Assembly (NCBI GenBank): GCA_016709725.1
Contig: JADJMG010000001.1
Location: 806,001-870,000, forward strand
Reading direction: 5' to 3'
Source of the DNA: Bacteroidota bacterium
GTDB lineage: Bacteria; Bacteroidota; Bacteroidia; AKYH767-A; OLB10
DNA length: 64,000 bases
Shown: positions 35,881 through 45,454 of the stretch, one piece after another
Position numbering within the stretch: position 1 is the stretch's first letter
Layout of the letters: every line of letters begins with the position of its first letter
Notes under the pieces: generated by a model
The model's database searches: none
What the model saw: only the letters and a program-made list of their open reading frames with translations
What the model was told of the DNA's origin: nothing
Program-made: the position numbers and the translations under genes

Positions 35881-36729
35881 ATGAAAAAAGTAAGGAAAAT
35901 TCTTGCCGCAACGGAAAAGCATATCGGTGGCGGAAACTATGTGAAGAGTCCATTGCCTAGTGAATTTGTGGATCAAATTAGTCCGTTCATCATGCTCGAT
36001 CACTTTGGTCCGGCGCAGGTGACAACTAAAAAACCGTTTTACGTTCCACCGCATCCGCATAAAGGATTTGAGCCAGTGACCTTGCTTTTTAAAGGAGAAG
36101 TTTTACATCGTGATAGTATGGGAAATGTAGGAAATTTAAAAGCAGGAGATGTGCAGTGGATGACAGCTGGAAAAGGAGTGATTCACTCGGAAGGTGTGCC
36201 CGCAGATTTTTTAGAAAAAGGCGGGGAGATGGAATTGATTCAACTCTGGGTGAACCTCCCTCGTTCGGCGAAGCAACATGAACCGCGCTATCAGGATTTA
36301 CGTGGTGAAAATTTTCCACTCATAAAAGAAGGAGATGCGGGATTGAAATTAATTGCGGGTGATTACAAAGGACAGAAGTCGGGCACGGAATTATTAACTC
36401 CCGTATTAGTGATGCACGGGAGACTTGACAAAGATGGAAAAACAGATATTGAAATTCCTACAGGATATAACGCTAGCGTATATACGTTAAAAGGAAAATT
36501 GATGACAGATGGATTTGAAGTGACACCGCAACATCTCATTTGGTACCAAGAAGAAGGAACAACATTATCTCTTGTTGCTACTGAAGACAGTGAATTTGTT
36601 GTCTTATCGGGTCAGCCGATTCTAGAACCCATCGTGAACTATGGTCCGTTTGTAATGAATACTCGCGCAGAACTGGTAGAGGCCATTGAAGAATATCAAT
36701 CGGGGAAGATGGGGGTTCTTGAAGGGTAA
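35881..36729 (+). CDS. Pirin family protein 1
   Basis: This 282-residue bicupin protein has the metal-binding motif in the first cupin (PPHPHKGFEPVTLL, two His and Glu) and GVIHSEGVP. Family marks are LDHFGP, GDVQWMTAGKGVIHSE and LIQLWVNLP. Pirins act as quercetinase-like dioxygenases or redox sensors; the substrate here is unknown. The second cupin (residues 150-282) lacks obvious metal ligands, as is usual. The gene is transcribed from its own promoter (35818) and is followed 156 bp later by a YceI gene. A second, shorter pirin lies at 60432-61150. Confidence 0.92.
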   Translation: MKKVRKILAATEKHIGGGNYVKSPLPSEFVDQISPFIMLDHFGPAQVTTKKPFYVPPHPHKGFEPVTLLFKGEVLHRDSMGNVGNLKAGDVQWMTAGKGVIHSEGVPADFLEKGGEMELIQLWVNLPRSAKQHEPRYQDLRGENFPLIKEGDAGLKLIAGDYKGQKSGTELLTPVLVMHGRLDKDGKTDIEIPTGYNASVYTLKGKLMTDGFEVTPQHLIWYQEEGTTLSLVATEDSEFVVLSGQPILEPIVNYGPFVMNTRAELVEAIEEYQSGKMGVLEG

Positions 36730-36759
36730 TTCAGAATGCAGAATTAAGAATTCAGAATT
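36728..36759. repeat. Stutter repeat (TAATTCAGAATG / GAATTAAGAATTCAG)
   Basis: Same family as 29748-29778; it begins at the pirin stop codon. Confidence 0.7.
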
Positions 36760-36885
36760 AAAAGGGTGAATTTAATCTTGAAAACAATATTGGTGGATTT
36801 CAACATTACACATTGCTTATTCTCGAACAGATTCATGATGCAAACGAACAAATTAAAAAATAATAACTAACTAAAAAATAACAAC

Positions 36886-37428
36886 ATGACAACTACACTT
36901 GAAAAAACAAAATGGGCTTTAGATCTTTCGCATAGCGAAGTAGGTTTCAAAGTAAAACACTTAATGATTACGAATGTGAGTGGAGCATTCGAAAAATTTA
37001 ATGTAGAAGTAGAAGCTAGTGACGACACATTTGCTGATGCAGAAATTAAATTTACTGCCGACATCGACAGCATCACTACTTACAGTGAGCAGCGTGATGC
37101 GCATTTGAAAGGAGCTGAATTCTTCGATGCTGAAAAATATCCACACATGACAATCGAAGCTACGGGCTTAGAAGGAACGGGGGAAAGCAGAAAAATAAAT
37201 GCGAACATCACGTTGCATGGAGTTACTAAAACCATTCCTTTCCAAGTAGACTTTGGTGGTGTAGCCAAAGATCCGTGGGGAAATACAAAAGCGGGATTTA
37301 GCATCAACGGAAAAATCAATCGCAAAGATTTCGGATTAAATTGGAATGCACCTACCGAAGCGGGTGGCGTGTTGGTGAGTGAAGAGGTGAGAATTCATGC
37401 GGAGATACAATTGTTGAAGCAAGCGTAA
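36886..37428 (+). CDS. YceI family protein (cytoplasmic form)
   Basis: This 180-residue lipocalin-like beta-barrel protein shows family motifs WALDLSHSEVGFKVKHL, DAHLKGAEFFDAEKYPHMTI, NANITLHGVTKTIPFQV and GFSINGKINRKDFGLNWN. Members bind isoprenoid quinones or other amphiphiles. Unlike E. coli YceI there is no signal peptide, so it should stay in the cytoplasm. It follows the pirin gene in the same direction with a spacer of 156 bp containing a repeat, so co-transcription is possible but not certain. Confidence 0.92.
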   Translation: MTTTLEKTKWALDLSHSEVGFKVKHLMITNVSGAFEKFNVEVEASDDTFADAEIKFTADIDSITTYSEQRDAHLKGAEFFDAEKYPHMTIEATGLEGTGESRKINANITLHGVTKTIPFQVDFGGVAKDPWGNTKAGFSINGKINRKDFGLNWNAPTEAGGVLVSEEVRIHAEIQLLKQA

Positions 37429-37534
37429 TACAAACAAAATATCTTCAACAACTTTTCATTTGTAAAATTCCAAACTAACCTTATTTACTTCATGTGTTAG
37501 ATGAATTTTCTTGACTAGATTTAATTCATAAAAT

Positions 37535-37575
37535 AAAAAGAGGCTGTCTCATGAATATGAAACAGCCTCTTTTTT
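37535..37575. terminator. Bidirectional terminator between the YceI gene and the giant T9SS gene
   Basis: The near-perfect stem AAAAAGAGGCTGTcTCAT / ATGAaACAGCCTCTTTTTT ends in T-runs on both strands. It serves the two convergent genes. Confidence 0.88.
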
Positions 37576-37583
37576 AAATACAA

Positions 37584-38876
37584 TTATTCTTGAATTAAAA
37601 GTTTTATTGTTTCAACGCTGCCATTATTAAGCATCACCTCCACCAAATAAAGTCCCTTCTGTACCGTATTCAGATTGAGTTTGCGGGTTTGTTCATTGAT
37701 TGATTCTTCAATGTAGAATAATTGTCGACCTTGCAAATCAAAAACACGTACGCTTTCTATACTCAATCCCCTTTCTGAAACTTGGAGAATAAATTGGCCA
37801 CTATTGGGATTAGGGAACAATTGAATTATACCGCTTGAAGATACAACAGGAGTTTCTAATCGTAAACTATATTGATCTTCGCAAATGATCTTTGGTTCAT
37901 ATATTCTATCAAATAACCCCATGGTATCTACTTTGCATTCTTGCTTTTCTTCCTTCAATATTTTTTCACAAAGTGGTAAAACAACTTTATACTTGAGGGC
38001 TTCCTTCTTCATGCAACAGCTTTTACCTAGGGTATCCGTTTTCACCATATAGATTTCATGCTCGGGAGTATTTATCTGATAGGTTCCGATCATTACATAC
38101 GAATCTTGATTGTGTTCAGTAACTGCGTTGAACCAATCATTCGATCTATCTTCGGTACTTACCATATAGCGAACAAAACTGAGGTCATCTTTAATCTTTA
38201 ATTGGATTCCATCCACTTGCTCTTCTTTCTCTCTCCTTCCAACGATTAAAAGATTCTTTTCCGTTGTTTTAATGATGTCGTTACCATATTCGTTAAGTAA
38301 ACCAGTACCGAACACTTTAGAAAAATAATTGCAACTAATGATCGTTGACATTTTTACAACAAAGATTTCAGAGCTGCTAGTGAAACTTTCTGATGATCCT
38401 ACGATATAAAGTTTATTATCCATCTCTACCAAAGCACGACCACTCTCATTTTTTCCACCATCAATAACAACATCATTTATTAAATTTAAATTGAGGTCTG
38501 TATTAAAAACCAACATGTCCGTGCTATTTGAATTTTGATGATCTCCAATAGCAACATAATTAATTTTATTTTCAAGTAAGATTAGATCATATAGAAACTC
38601 ATCGTCATACCAGTCGCCATAAAATTTAACACCACTACCAACCACATCCCCGTCTGGACTTATTTTAAGCAAGAAGGCATCATAATCATTTGGGTTCCCT
38701 TTCAAGTTAGATGTTGTATATCCTCCTACCAAAAGGTTCATATCGGCAGCGAGAATTATTTTGCGACCAACATCTATTTGTCCAAAGTCATAGTTGTGAC
38801 ACCATTGCAAATTGAAGGGGGAAAGTATTGCTGAATTTTGTGACAACAACATCTTCATTCCCATTACCAAAAGCAC
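37584..38876 (-). CDS. Giant T9SS protein, C-terminal part
   Basis: This encodes 430 residues continuing the gene at 38788-44013 after a frame change in the G5 run at 38817-38821 (combined reading VTKFSNTFPFNLQWCHNYDFG). It contains repeated strands of propeller type (MNLLVGGYTTSNLKGNPNDYDAFLLK without the gap, NDIIKTTEKNLLIVGRRE, SYVMIGTYQI), a Cys-rich stretch (GKSCCMKKEALKY..PLCEKILKEEKQECK), and a clear T9SS type A tail: IIQLFPNPNSGQF, VRVFDLQGRQLFYIEES, KGLYLVEVML, ending KLLIQE. The protein should be exported across the outer membrane by the type IX system and anchored or released there. Confidence 0.85.
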   Translation of the reverse strand: MLLVMGMKMLLSQNSAILSPFNLQWCHNYDFGQIDVGRKIILAADMNLLVGGYTTSNLKGNPNDYDAFLLKISPDGDVVGSGVKFYGDWYDDEFLYDLILLENKINYVAIGDHQNSNSTDMLVFNTDLNLNLINDVVIDGGKNESGRALVEMDNKLYIVGSSESFTSSSEIFVVKMSTIISCNYFSKVFGTGLLNEYGNDIIKTTEKNLLIVGRREKEEQVDGIQLKIKDDLSFVRYMVSTEDRSNDWFNAVTEHNQDSYVMIGTYQINTPEHEIYMVKTDTLGKSCCMKKEALKYKVVLPLCEKILKEEKQECKVDTMGLFDRIYEPKIICEDQYSLRLETPVVSSSGIIQLFPNPNSGQFILQVSERGLSIESVRVFDLQGRQLFYIEESINEQTRKLNLNTVQKGLYLVEVMLNNGSVETIKLLIQE

Positions 38877-41800
38877 TTGCTCCTACAACATAAAAAGCAT
38901 CATTGGTTTCCAATACCGAATAAGCATTTTCATTATTAGCCAAATTCTGAACATCTCCAAAAATAGAATTAAAGTCGAGGTTAAAATTATTCTTCAGTTT
39001 GAAAAGATACTGATCGCGATCTATAAAACTTTCATGCATATCCCCTACAACCACTAATCCAATATCGCTAGATTGAATAATATCATTACCCATATTTGGA
39101 CGTGAGGTTGCGGTTAATACATCCTCGATCAACATGCAGTTGTTTGATACAGCAGAATCACATTCAACATTAAGTATTGTATCACCTAAACAAAGCGTAG
39201 CTGAAGTATCAGAATCAGACCAACAATACACTTCGTAGCTCAAGGTGTAAGTTCCCGAAATTGAATATATGTGATTCACATTTAATGGGGCATTCAACAA
39301 AACATTGCCATCACCAAAATACCAATTCACAACCATAGAGCTACAAGCTGCAGTTCCGTTAATACTTAAACTTGCATTAATAGTACATCCTGAATTAGGT
39401 CCAACATTAAGAACAACGTCATTACAGTTGAAACAATCAGTACACAAATTCTGTGCGTATGATCCGAGGGATGCTCCTACTGAAGTAATTGTATCTACAC
39501 TGCCACAGAATGTAGTGTACTCAATTTCAGGTCCGGGAAAGTCTCCATTAAAACTGCAATCCGCAATGAAATCAATAACAATGCACATAATTTCTCCACC
39601 TCCTATTGAGTCACCAAGAGATTGCATAACGGGATTGACCGCAGGAATTTCATAAACTCCTGCACTAATTTCAGTAAGTGGTCCATAGGCGCTACCATTG
39701 AGACAATCAGTAAGCCAAACACTCGACACTTGCAATCCTGAAGGTGGATTTCCAAGGATAACAGAGGAAGGTACGATATTACCTTGAGAAGATTCCAGTT
39801 GATAACTAATTTGAGTTGTATCACATGCATTCCATGTTGAAGGAACGGAGAATGGTTGTAGGTCTACATTTAATCCTAAAGAATTAAGAACTAAAATCTC
39901 AGTACCTGTTACATTACAAACTGCAAGTGGATTGGTATTTACTGTTATATTATCACAATCCCAACCATACATAACAGGGATAGATTCATTACTAAAAGGA
40001 CAATCATTCACTTGAAAACAAATTGTACCTGTACAAGTATAATTGGCCGGCATTGGTGTTGGTAAAGCAAATATAATATGTGTACCCAATGTGTTTTGCA
40101 AACCATTAATCACTGTATTTGAACAGGCAAGTGTAATACTCATGCTTGACAAATTAACAAAGGGGATTGATGCAATTGGTATAGCCATGAAGGGATAAGA
40201 AGCTTGAGTGCTACCTGTTATAGAGGGGTTACTAATATTAAACGGTATACAAACTCCCGGTTGAGAAACAATGGCCTGAGTAATGATGAGGTTCATTTGC
40301 ATGTTTGGATTCGTAGAACCTATTATCAAGGTATCCGAATAATAAAGTGGTAATGAATCTCTAAAAACTAACGGTGTACAATTTCCATTGCTTGCAATAG
40401 AATTACAAGTTGTATTGCATGTAGTCAAGTTTGAAGGAACCACACATTGATTTTGCAAATGATAATTGAAATCTAATGTATTTGGATCAAGGGTATCTAA
40501 CAACGCAGTATCGCACACATTAGTAGGAATTAATCTAAAACGAAACAACCCAAATGATTTCTCATCAGAAAAGTATTCATTCGGATTACCATTAAAGGCA
40601 TCAAAGGGAGCGCAAGCATGAACTGGCAGATCTAATTCCTGTACTGTTAGAATGCCAGGTCCAATTACAGGTGCTCCCATTACATTCACAACTGGAGTAA
40701 CTGCAAGATTTGCAGGATTAATTCTAACATAAGTGTTTTGATAATCTACTCTATGCATCGTCCAATCTTCCGGTACATCAAAAGTAAACTCATCAAAATA
40801 AAGAGGAGATGGTCTGAATTCATAGGGGAACAAATTACCGAAATGGTTATTGCCGAAACCCGTTGCAAAATCCATTCGAATGGTTCTGCCGCAAAGAGTA
40901 TCTGCATCTGCTCCGTAGCAGGTAGTACAAATACTTTCGTTTGTGAATAAACTTACAAAATAGTGGAACCCACTAAAGGCTTCACAATAGAAAAGATTGG
41001 TATCTGCAAACACTGGAGTGATTGGATCAATCGGCATTGTGTTTGGCATTTGTAGATCCGTTTGGTTAACCGTTATAGGATGAGCCATCCCGCTAAGCCA
41101 CATGGTATTTAAAATTTCTGAAGTTCTTCTTACTGCGTCAATATCTGTAGAAGTCAAACCATCAGGAGGAAAATTACCGCATACAGAGTAATTTACTTTT
41201 AGACGATAGTACTGCAGTAACTGTAGTGGGTCTGTTTCAAATCCGTTGAATGCACTAAAGGTAGCACAGGCGTTGCTTAAAATGTCAGCAACATTAAATG
41301 TAAATAAAAACCTTCGGTCCTCTCCGTTATCAGCAAATTGCAAACCAGCGTATGAAGGAGGAAAGCATGCTTTAAGAATGGTATTAAAATCGTTTAATTG
41401 TCCGGGGGTATAGAATCCATTACATTCAAAACAATTGGTACCATTATTTATATCAACAGCATCAATATACAATTCGATGCTTTCTACATTCAAATTCATG
41501 GTGGCGCCGAATGGTATATCTCTTGCCAACTGAAGATGATCAAGAATCGCATTGTTGGGAATCATGTTCTGTGGATAAGAGTATCCTCCCATGGTATTAT
41601 CACCATCTACAAAGAAAGCGGTGAGTACATCTTGCAAAATATCGTTATGTCCTGACTGATGTATTCGTACTGGAAAATTATTAAGATACGCATTATCAAT
41701 TAATGGAGAACCCACATCGGTAAGGCTGTTATTGTCTGTATCCTGAAGTCCGGTATTTAATCGTCTCATCCGATAAGAATCAACGATGATTCCTGGTGCT

Positions 41801-44013
41801 AAGCAGCCAGGGCAATGCACATTTATATTTTGACTCACATTCGACAATGGAAGCCAACAACAATTGCTACAGGTTGGAGTGTTGCCACAAAGTCCTGGTG
41901 GATATGAAAAATCTGTGCAAGTATCGCTGTAAAGTAAATCATACTCAAATTCCACTTCGATGCTTCCACCCGGTCCACAACAAGGTGCTAAATCGTATCT
42001 AAACATCCCATTTTGCAGATAGTTTAATGCGTTCGGATCGGCCAAATCAAAATAGAAAAAATAATCGGTCGGTTCACAATTTCGCGGTGTGCTTTCTGTG
42101 CTATGGCATGCAATAGGAGTCCATGGTGTTCCGGGAAAGGGTGGTGAAATATGAACGTTAGCGATATTATCCAATACGAGTCCTGTGTTACTAAAAACAT
42201 GTACACGCAATATTCCCTGCATTTCAGGATCAACCGGTGTTGCACCAACTACCTGTCGGGCTAATACATTCTGAAGCATTCCTAATGTTTCAATAAAAAA
42301 TGGTTCCGATGAACCGAAAATCTGATTTTGTGGAACACTCATATCAGCAACAGTAGGAGTAAAAGAAAGATTAAGATTCAAATTGTTTGAATGATTAAAA
42401 TTTCCTGTTGCACTAATAAACCTTCCAGGGCCACCAAATTGACCAGTCCCGTAGTAATTGTGCCACCCCGCGAAAAGGGTATTAGTTTCATTCATTGTTG
42501 GAGTAATTTGAACATCACACTCTGTTAATACAGAAACACGAAGAAACCATTCGTTAAAATATTTGATCATATTATACAAATCTGGATCTTCATCACAACA
42601 ACGATATGTTTCGAACCTTAACGTTACAAACTCTCCTGGCAGTAGATTGGGTATTGAAAAAAGGATATCGTTTATCGCATCTGTTATTTGAGCCTCACAG
42701 GATTCATCATTTATCCCTGGCCCCTCTGGAAACACTGCCAATGGAGCAACAGGTGTTATTCCGTTTAACAATACTTCAACATCCGCAGCAGAAATCTTAC
42801 TCAGTTGGCTTTTTCCAAATTCAGTAGGGTTCGCTAAAATCCAATTGTATGTTAAACGCATCTGCAATTCAGGAAAAACTTCAGTCAATGATAAATTATC
42901 AATTCTATATTCCCAATTCAATTTTTGGCCTGCACAAGTTTTATCATATTGCGCAGAATCATCCGATGGAATGGTGGATGGCACTGGCAGTATTCTTGAA
43001 ATTCTAAGATCGCCGTTCAGATTTGCATTATCAGATAAGGTATAATTTATATTACACCCCGGTTGAATAGGACAGGTGTTACAAGAGCCAACAGGACCAG
43101 ACGCACAAGTCCAATTGAGATTTGCATTCAATCCTGACAAGTTGCAATCAGCAATACAACCTGTTACTTGCGCGATATGTTGTCGGATAACTATAGTAGA
43201 GTTATTACATAACTGAGATAACAGGAATGGAGTTCCATTCGTAAAGGGTTGAAAAGAACCACCATTAACACTGTAAGAATATGTGATTGCGCCCAAATTA
43301 CATGCTGTAAGACTGTTGTCGGTAAAACTGAGATTAATATCGGAACATCCTACTCCACCGTTATAGGTAAAAGTAAAATCCGTTGTTAACGGTTGGAAAT
43401 AGGAAGTACTGAAATTGGGATTTGAACCCACAAAAGAAAATTCAGGTACTTCCAAAGAAATTGCAGCATCAAGATCAAAAGAGGGTGAACCATTTAATAA
43501 ATGAGTGGTTGATGACCATGAAGACTCCAGATAAAGATCATTCGCTGAAACAGAACAATCAACATAAATTGAAAAGTCCAGCGTACATACCGGAACGCTT
43601 CCTGGGGAAAGTGTTAAAGTTACTGTCAGTGTATTTCCACTTGAACTCGTTGTAAAACTTGGACCACAACCTGATACTTGAGTAAAACTAAGTGGGAAGT
43701 TGGCGGCTGGATTATTACAATTGGTGGAGCCTGCGCAAGTGGTAGCTGGTATAAATGGAATTAATGGCGGGCTACCCGGATCCTGCATTAAACTAAAAGT
43801 AATGACGAGCGGAATGGTGGCAGGTAAATTTCCTCCTTGCGAATCGGATATTATATACTGAAACGCATTACTAGTAGTTCCACAAACACTTGCCACTTGT
43901 AAAGGCGCACCATTTATTCCTGGCCCTGTTACATTTAATGATGCGCTAAAACTCGTTGATGCTATAAAAATACTGAATATAGCCAATACTAAAATTCTTG
44001 CTTTTCTTTTCAT
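38788..44013 (-). CDS. Giant Cys-rich T9SS protein with PKD domain, N-terminal part
   Basis: This encodes 1,741 residues; with the C-terminal part the protein is about 2,140 residues. It has a signal peptide (MKRKARILVLAIFSIFIASTSFS). The long central part has many Cys pairs (CNTCPIQPGC, TCYGADADTLCGRTI, NCTPLVFRDSL) and repeated beta-rich strands but no family I recognise; it reads like an array of Ig-like domains. A PKD domain is visible near residue 1570 (VVNWYFGDGNVLLNAPLNVNHIY). After it a propeller-like region starts (MGNDIIQSSDIGLVVVGDMH). Role: a large surface or secreted protein, possibly an adhesin. The frame is lost in the G5 run at 38817-38821. Upstream lies a spacer of about 590 bp. 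Confidence 0.85.
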   Translation of the reverse strand: MKRKARILVLAIFSIFIASTSFSASLNVTGPGINGAPLQVASVCGTTSNAFQYIISDSQGGNLPATIPLVITFSLMQDPGSPPLIPFIPATTCAGSTNCNNPAANFPLSFTQVSGCGPSFTTSSSGNTLTVTLTLSPGSVPVCTLDFSIYVDCSVSANDLYLESSWSSTTHLLNGSPSFDLDAAISLEVPEFSFVGSNPNFSTSYFQPLTTDFTFTYNGGVGCSDINLSFTDNSLTACNLGAITYSYSVNGGSFQPFTNGTPFLLSQLCNNSTIVIRQHIAQVTGCIADCNLSGLNANLNWTCASGPVGSCNTCPIQPGCNINYTLSDNANLNGDLRISRILPVPSTIPSDDSAQYDKTCAGQKLNWEYRIDNLSLTEVFPELQMRLTYNWILANPTEFGKSQLSKISAADVEVLLNGITPVAPLAVFPEGPGINDESCEAQITDAINDILFSIPNLLPGEFVTLRFETYRCCDEDPDLYNMIKYFNEWFLRVSVLTECDVQITPTMNETNTLFAGWHNYYGTGQFGGPGRFISATGNFNHSNNLNLNLSFTPTVADMSVPQNQIFGSSEPFFIETLGMLQNVLARQVVGATPVDPEMQGILRVHVFSNTGLVLDNIANVHISPPFPGTPWTPIACHSTESTPRNCEPTDYFFYFDLADPNALNYLQNGMFRYDLAPCCGPGGSIEVEFEYDLLYSDTCTDFSYPPGLCGNTPTCSNCCWLPLSNVSQNINVHCPGCLAPGIIVDSYRMRRLNTGLQDTDNNSLTDVGSPLIDNAYLNNFPVRIHQSGHNDILQDVLTAFFVDGDNTMGGYSYPQNMIPNNAILDHLQLARDIPFGATMNLNVESIELYIDAVDINNGTNCFECNGFYTPGQLNDFNTILKACFPPSYAGLQFADNGEDRRFLFTFNVADILSNACATFSAFNGFETDPLQLLQYYRLKVNYSVCGNFPPDGLTSTDIDAVRRTSEILNTMWLSGMAHPITVNQTDLQMPNTMPIDPITPVFADTNLFYCEAFSGFHYFVSLFTNESICTTCYGADADTLCGRTIRMDFATGFGNNHFGNLFPYEFRPSPLYFDEFTFDVPEDWTMHRVDYQNTYVRINPANLAVTPVVNVMGAPVIGPGILTVQELDLPVHACAPFDAFNGNPNEYFSDEKSFGLFRFRLIPTNVCDTALLDTLDPNTLDFNYHLQNQCVVPSNLTTCNTTCNSIASNGNCTPLVFRDSLPLYYSDTLIIGSTNPNMQMNLIITQAIVSQPGVCIPFNISNPSITGSTQASYPFMAIPIASIPFVNLSSMSITLACSNTVINGLQNTLGTHIIFALPTPMPANYTCTGTICFQVNDCPFSNESIPVMYGWDCDNITVNTNPLAVCNVTGTEILVLNSLGLNVDLQPFSVPSTWNACDTTQISYQLESSQGNIVPSSVILGNPPSGLQVSSVWLTDCLNGSAYGPLTEISAGVYEIPAVNPVMQSLGDSIGGGEIMCIVIDFIADCSFNGDFPGPEIEYTTFCGSVDTITSVGASLGSYAQNLCTDCFNCNDVVLNVGPNSGCTINASLSINGTAACSSMVVNWYFGDGNVLLNAPLNVNHIYSISGTYTLSYEVYCWSDSDTSATLCLGDTILNVECDSAVSNNCMLIEDVLTATSRPNMGNDIIQSSDIGLVVVGDMHESFIDRDQYLFKLKNNFNLDFNSIFGDVQNLANNENAYSVLETNDAFYVVGASAFGNGNEDVVVTKFSNTFPLQFAMVSQL

Positions 44014-44601
44014 GAGGTTGTATTTTAGGTTTATAAATGAGCATTTCTACTGATCGTGAATAGATATAATAATTTAAAAGTTCCATGTGTTCTGCGTAAA
44101 AAAACAGTCTGCTACCAACATTCGACCTTTTACAACGCTTTACTTTTCTATGGAAATGGCTTGGCTAAAGTAGTTTTTAAAAAAACGATGTCAATACGTA
44201 CTAATACGTAGCGCTTGTTTTTATTATTTGAATGTTGGGTTTTTCTTTAAAAAAATAGAAGCAATCAGTAAATTGCCACAAGCGAGCACACCTGATTCAT
44301 GATTCATATACAACTCGCTGATAAATACAGTTTATCCAATACTATTCGAAATTTGAATAGACTTCCTCTGACTCGCTACCTTTACTTTACGATAACAAGG
44401 CAACGGTCTCGTACATAAATTCTAAAATCTATTTATATGCCTTACCATAAATTAACTTCTAACTGTATATGATCGAGAATAAAAAACCTCTCATCAGATG
44501 CAATGGTAAAAAATCCGCATCAGTTTTCAAGATCAACATCTTTACCGTTGAAATAATTACAGCACTAGTATAGAAAGGATACTATCTAGCTAACACAAAT
44601 T
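44014..44601. other. Spacer between LexA-like gene and giant T9SS gene
   Basis: It is AT-rich with no convincing gene on either strand. It must hold the promoter of the giant gene on the minus strand, but no clear TTTG/TAnnTTTG pair was found. No terminator hairpin for the LexA-like gene was recognised. Confidence 0.4.
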
Positions 44602-45399
44602 TTAAAACGACCCTTTTAAATCTTTCATTTCCGCTTCCATTTTTTCGATGCGTTTTAATACGCGATCTTTTGCCCAATATTCTTCGGGTAATTCGGCGCT
44701 GATGTAATTACAAAATTTCCAAACTTCGCGAATATCTGTCGCTGGTACTTCGTAGGGATCGTAATTCGGATTGAGTGATTTGAGTAATAGATTTTTTTTC
44801 TTCTTGATTTGATTGTAGGCTACTTTAAAAACAATTCCTTCTTCTTGCGTTAATAATACATACGCCGAACCATCCTTGATATCATAAAAATTTTCTACGT
44901 ACTCACCAATTACCCAACTCTTATCGGGAATGGGCATCATGGAGTCGCCGGTAATTTGAAACATGCGGTACTTACGATCACCAAAAAGAATGGGCAATTG
45001 AAACGTAGGTAGCTTCTGAATAAATTCTGGATCTGCAAATCCATTTTTATATCCTGCCTTCGCTTTGATGGGCACCACTTCAATATTTTCTTTGTTGTTG
45101 CTATCGACCGTGGTCGCAATCACACGGAGTCGCGCACCAGTCACGTATACATCGTGGCCACGTTCGAGTTCACCGAGTTGAAATTCGCTCAGCTTACTTA
45201 AATCCAACTTGACGAGCGTATCGATACTCACTCGAAAATACTTGGAGAATGCGAGGAGCATCTCGAGTGTTGGATTTTGGACGCTACCGTTTTCGTAGCT
45301 GTTGAGTGTTGAACGGCTAATGCCAAGCTCTCCAGATACATGATCTTGGGTGAGCTTGCGGCGTTGGCGGAGGAGTTTGATGTTGGCGTTGAATATCAT
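44602..45399 (-). CDS. LexA-like regulator: XRE HTH plus S24 self-cleaving peptidase
   Basis: This encodes 265 residues. An N-terminal Cro/cI-type HTH (IKLLRQRRKLTQDHVSGELGI, RSTLNSYENG) is followed by a linker and a LexA/UmuD peptidase domain. It has a candidate Ala-Gly cleavage bond in IKAKAGYKN, the catalytic Ser in MFQITGDSMMPI and the catalytic Lys in EGIVFKVAYN. A charged helix (LKRIEKMEAEMKDLKG) ends the protein. This architecture is typical of cI/LexA-like repressors that cleave themselves on RecA activation. In Bacteroidota such a gene is often divergent to a Y-family polymerase gene; here dinB lies 600 bp away, with a GxxExxY unit between. Probably it represses the mutagenesis genes. 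Confidence 0.9.
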   Translation of the reverse strand: MIFNANIKLLRQRRKLTQDHVSGELGISRSTLNSYENGSVQNPTLEMLLAFSKYFRVSIDTLVKLDLSKLSEFQLGELERGHDVYVTGARLRVIATTVDSNNKENIEVVPIKAKAGYKNGFADPEFIQKLPTFQLPILFGDRKYRMFQITGDSMMPIPDKSWVIGEYVENFYDIKDGSAYVLLTQEEGIVFKVAYNQIKKKKNLLLKSLNPNYDPYEVPATDIREVWKFCNYISAELPEEYWAKDRVLKRIEKMEAEMKDLKGSF

Positions 45400-45410
45400 G
45401 AGCTACCAAT

Positions 45411-45450
45411 TTTAAACGCGGCGACGCGGCGGTAACGCGGCGGGCGCAAT
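45411..45450 (+). repeat. Left inverted repeat of GxxExxY unit 2
   Basis: This 40-bp GC-rich stretch (starting TTTAAACGCGGCGACGCGGC) matches, inverted and with a few changes, 45834-45872. It begins 12 bp upstream of the LexA-like start codon and ends 5 bp from the GxxExxY stop codon. Confidence 0.75.
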
Positions 45451-45454
45451 GGAA

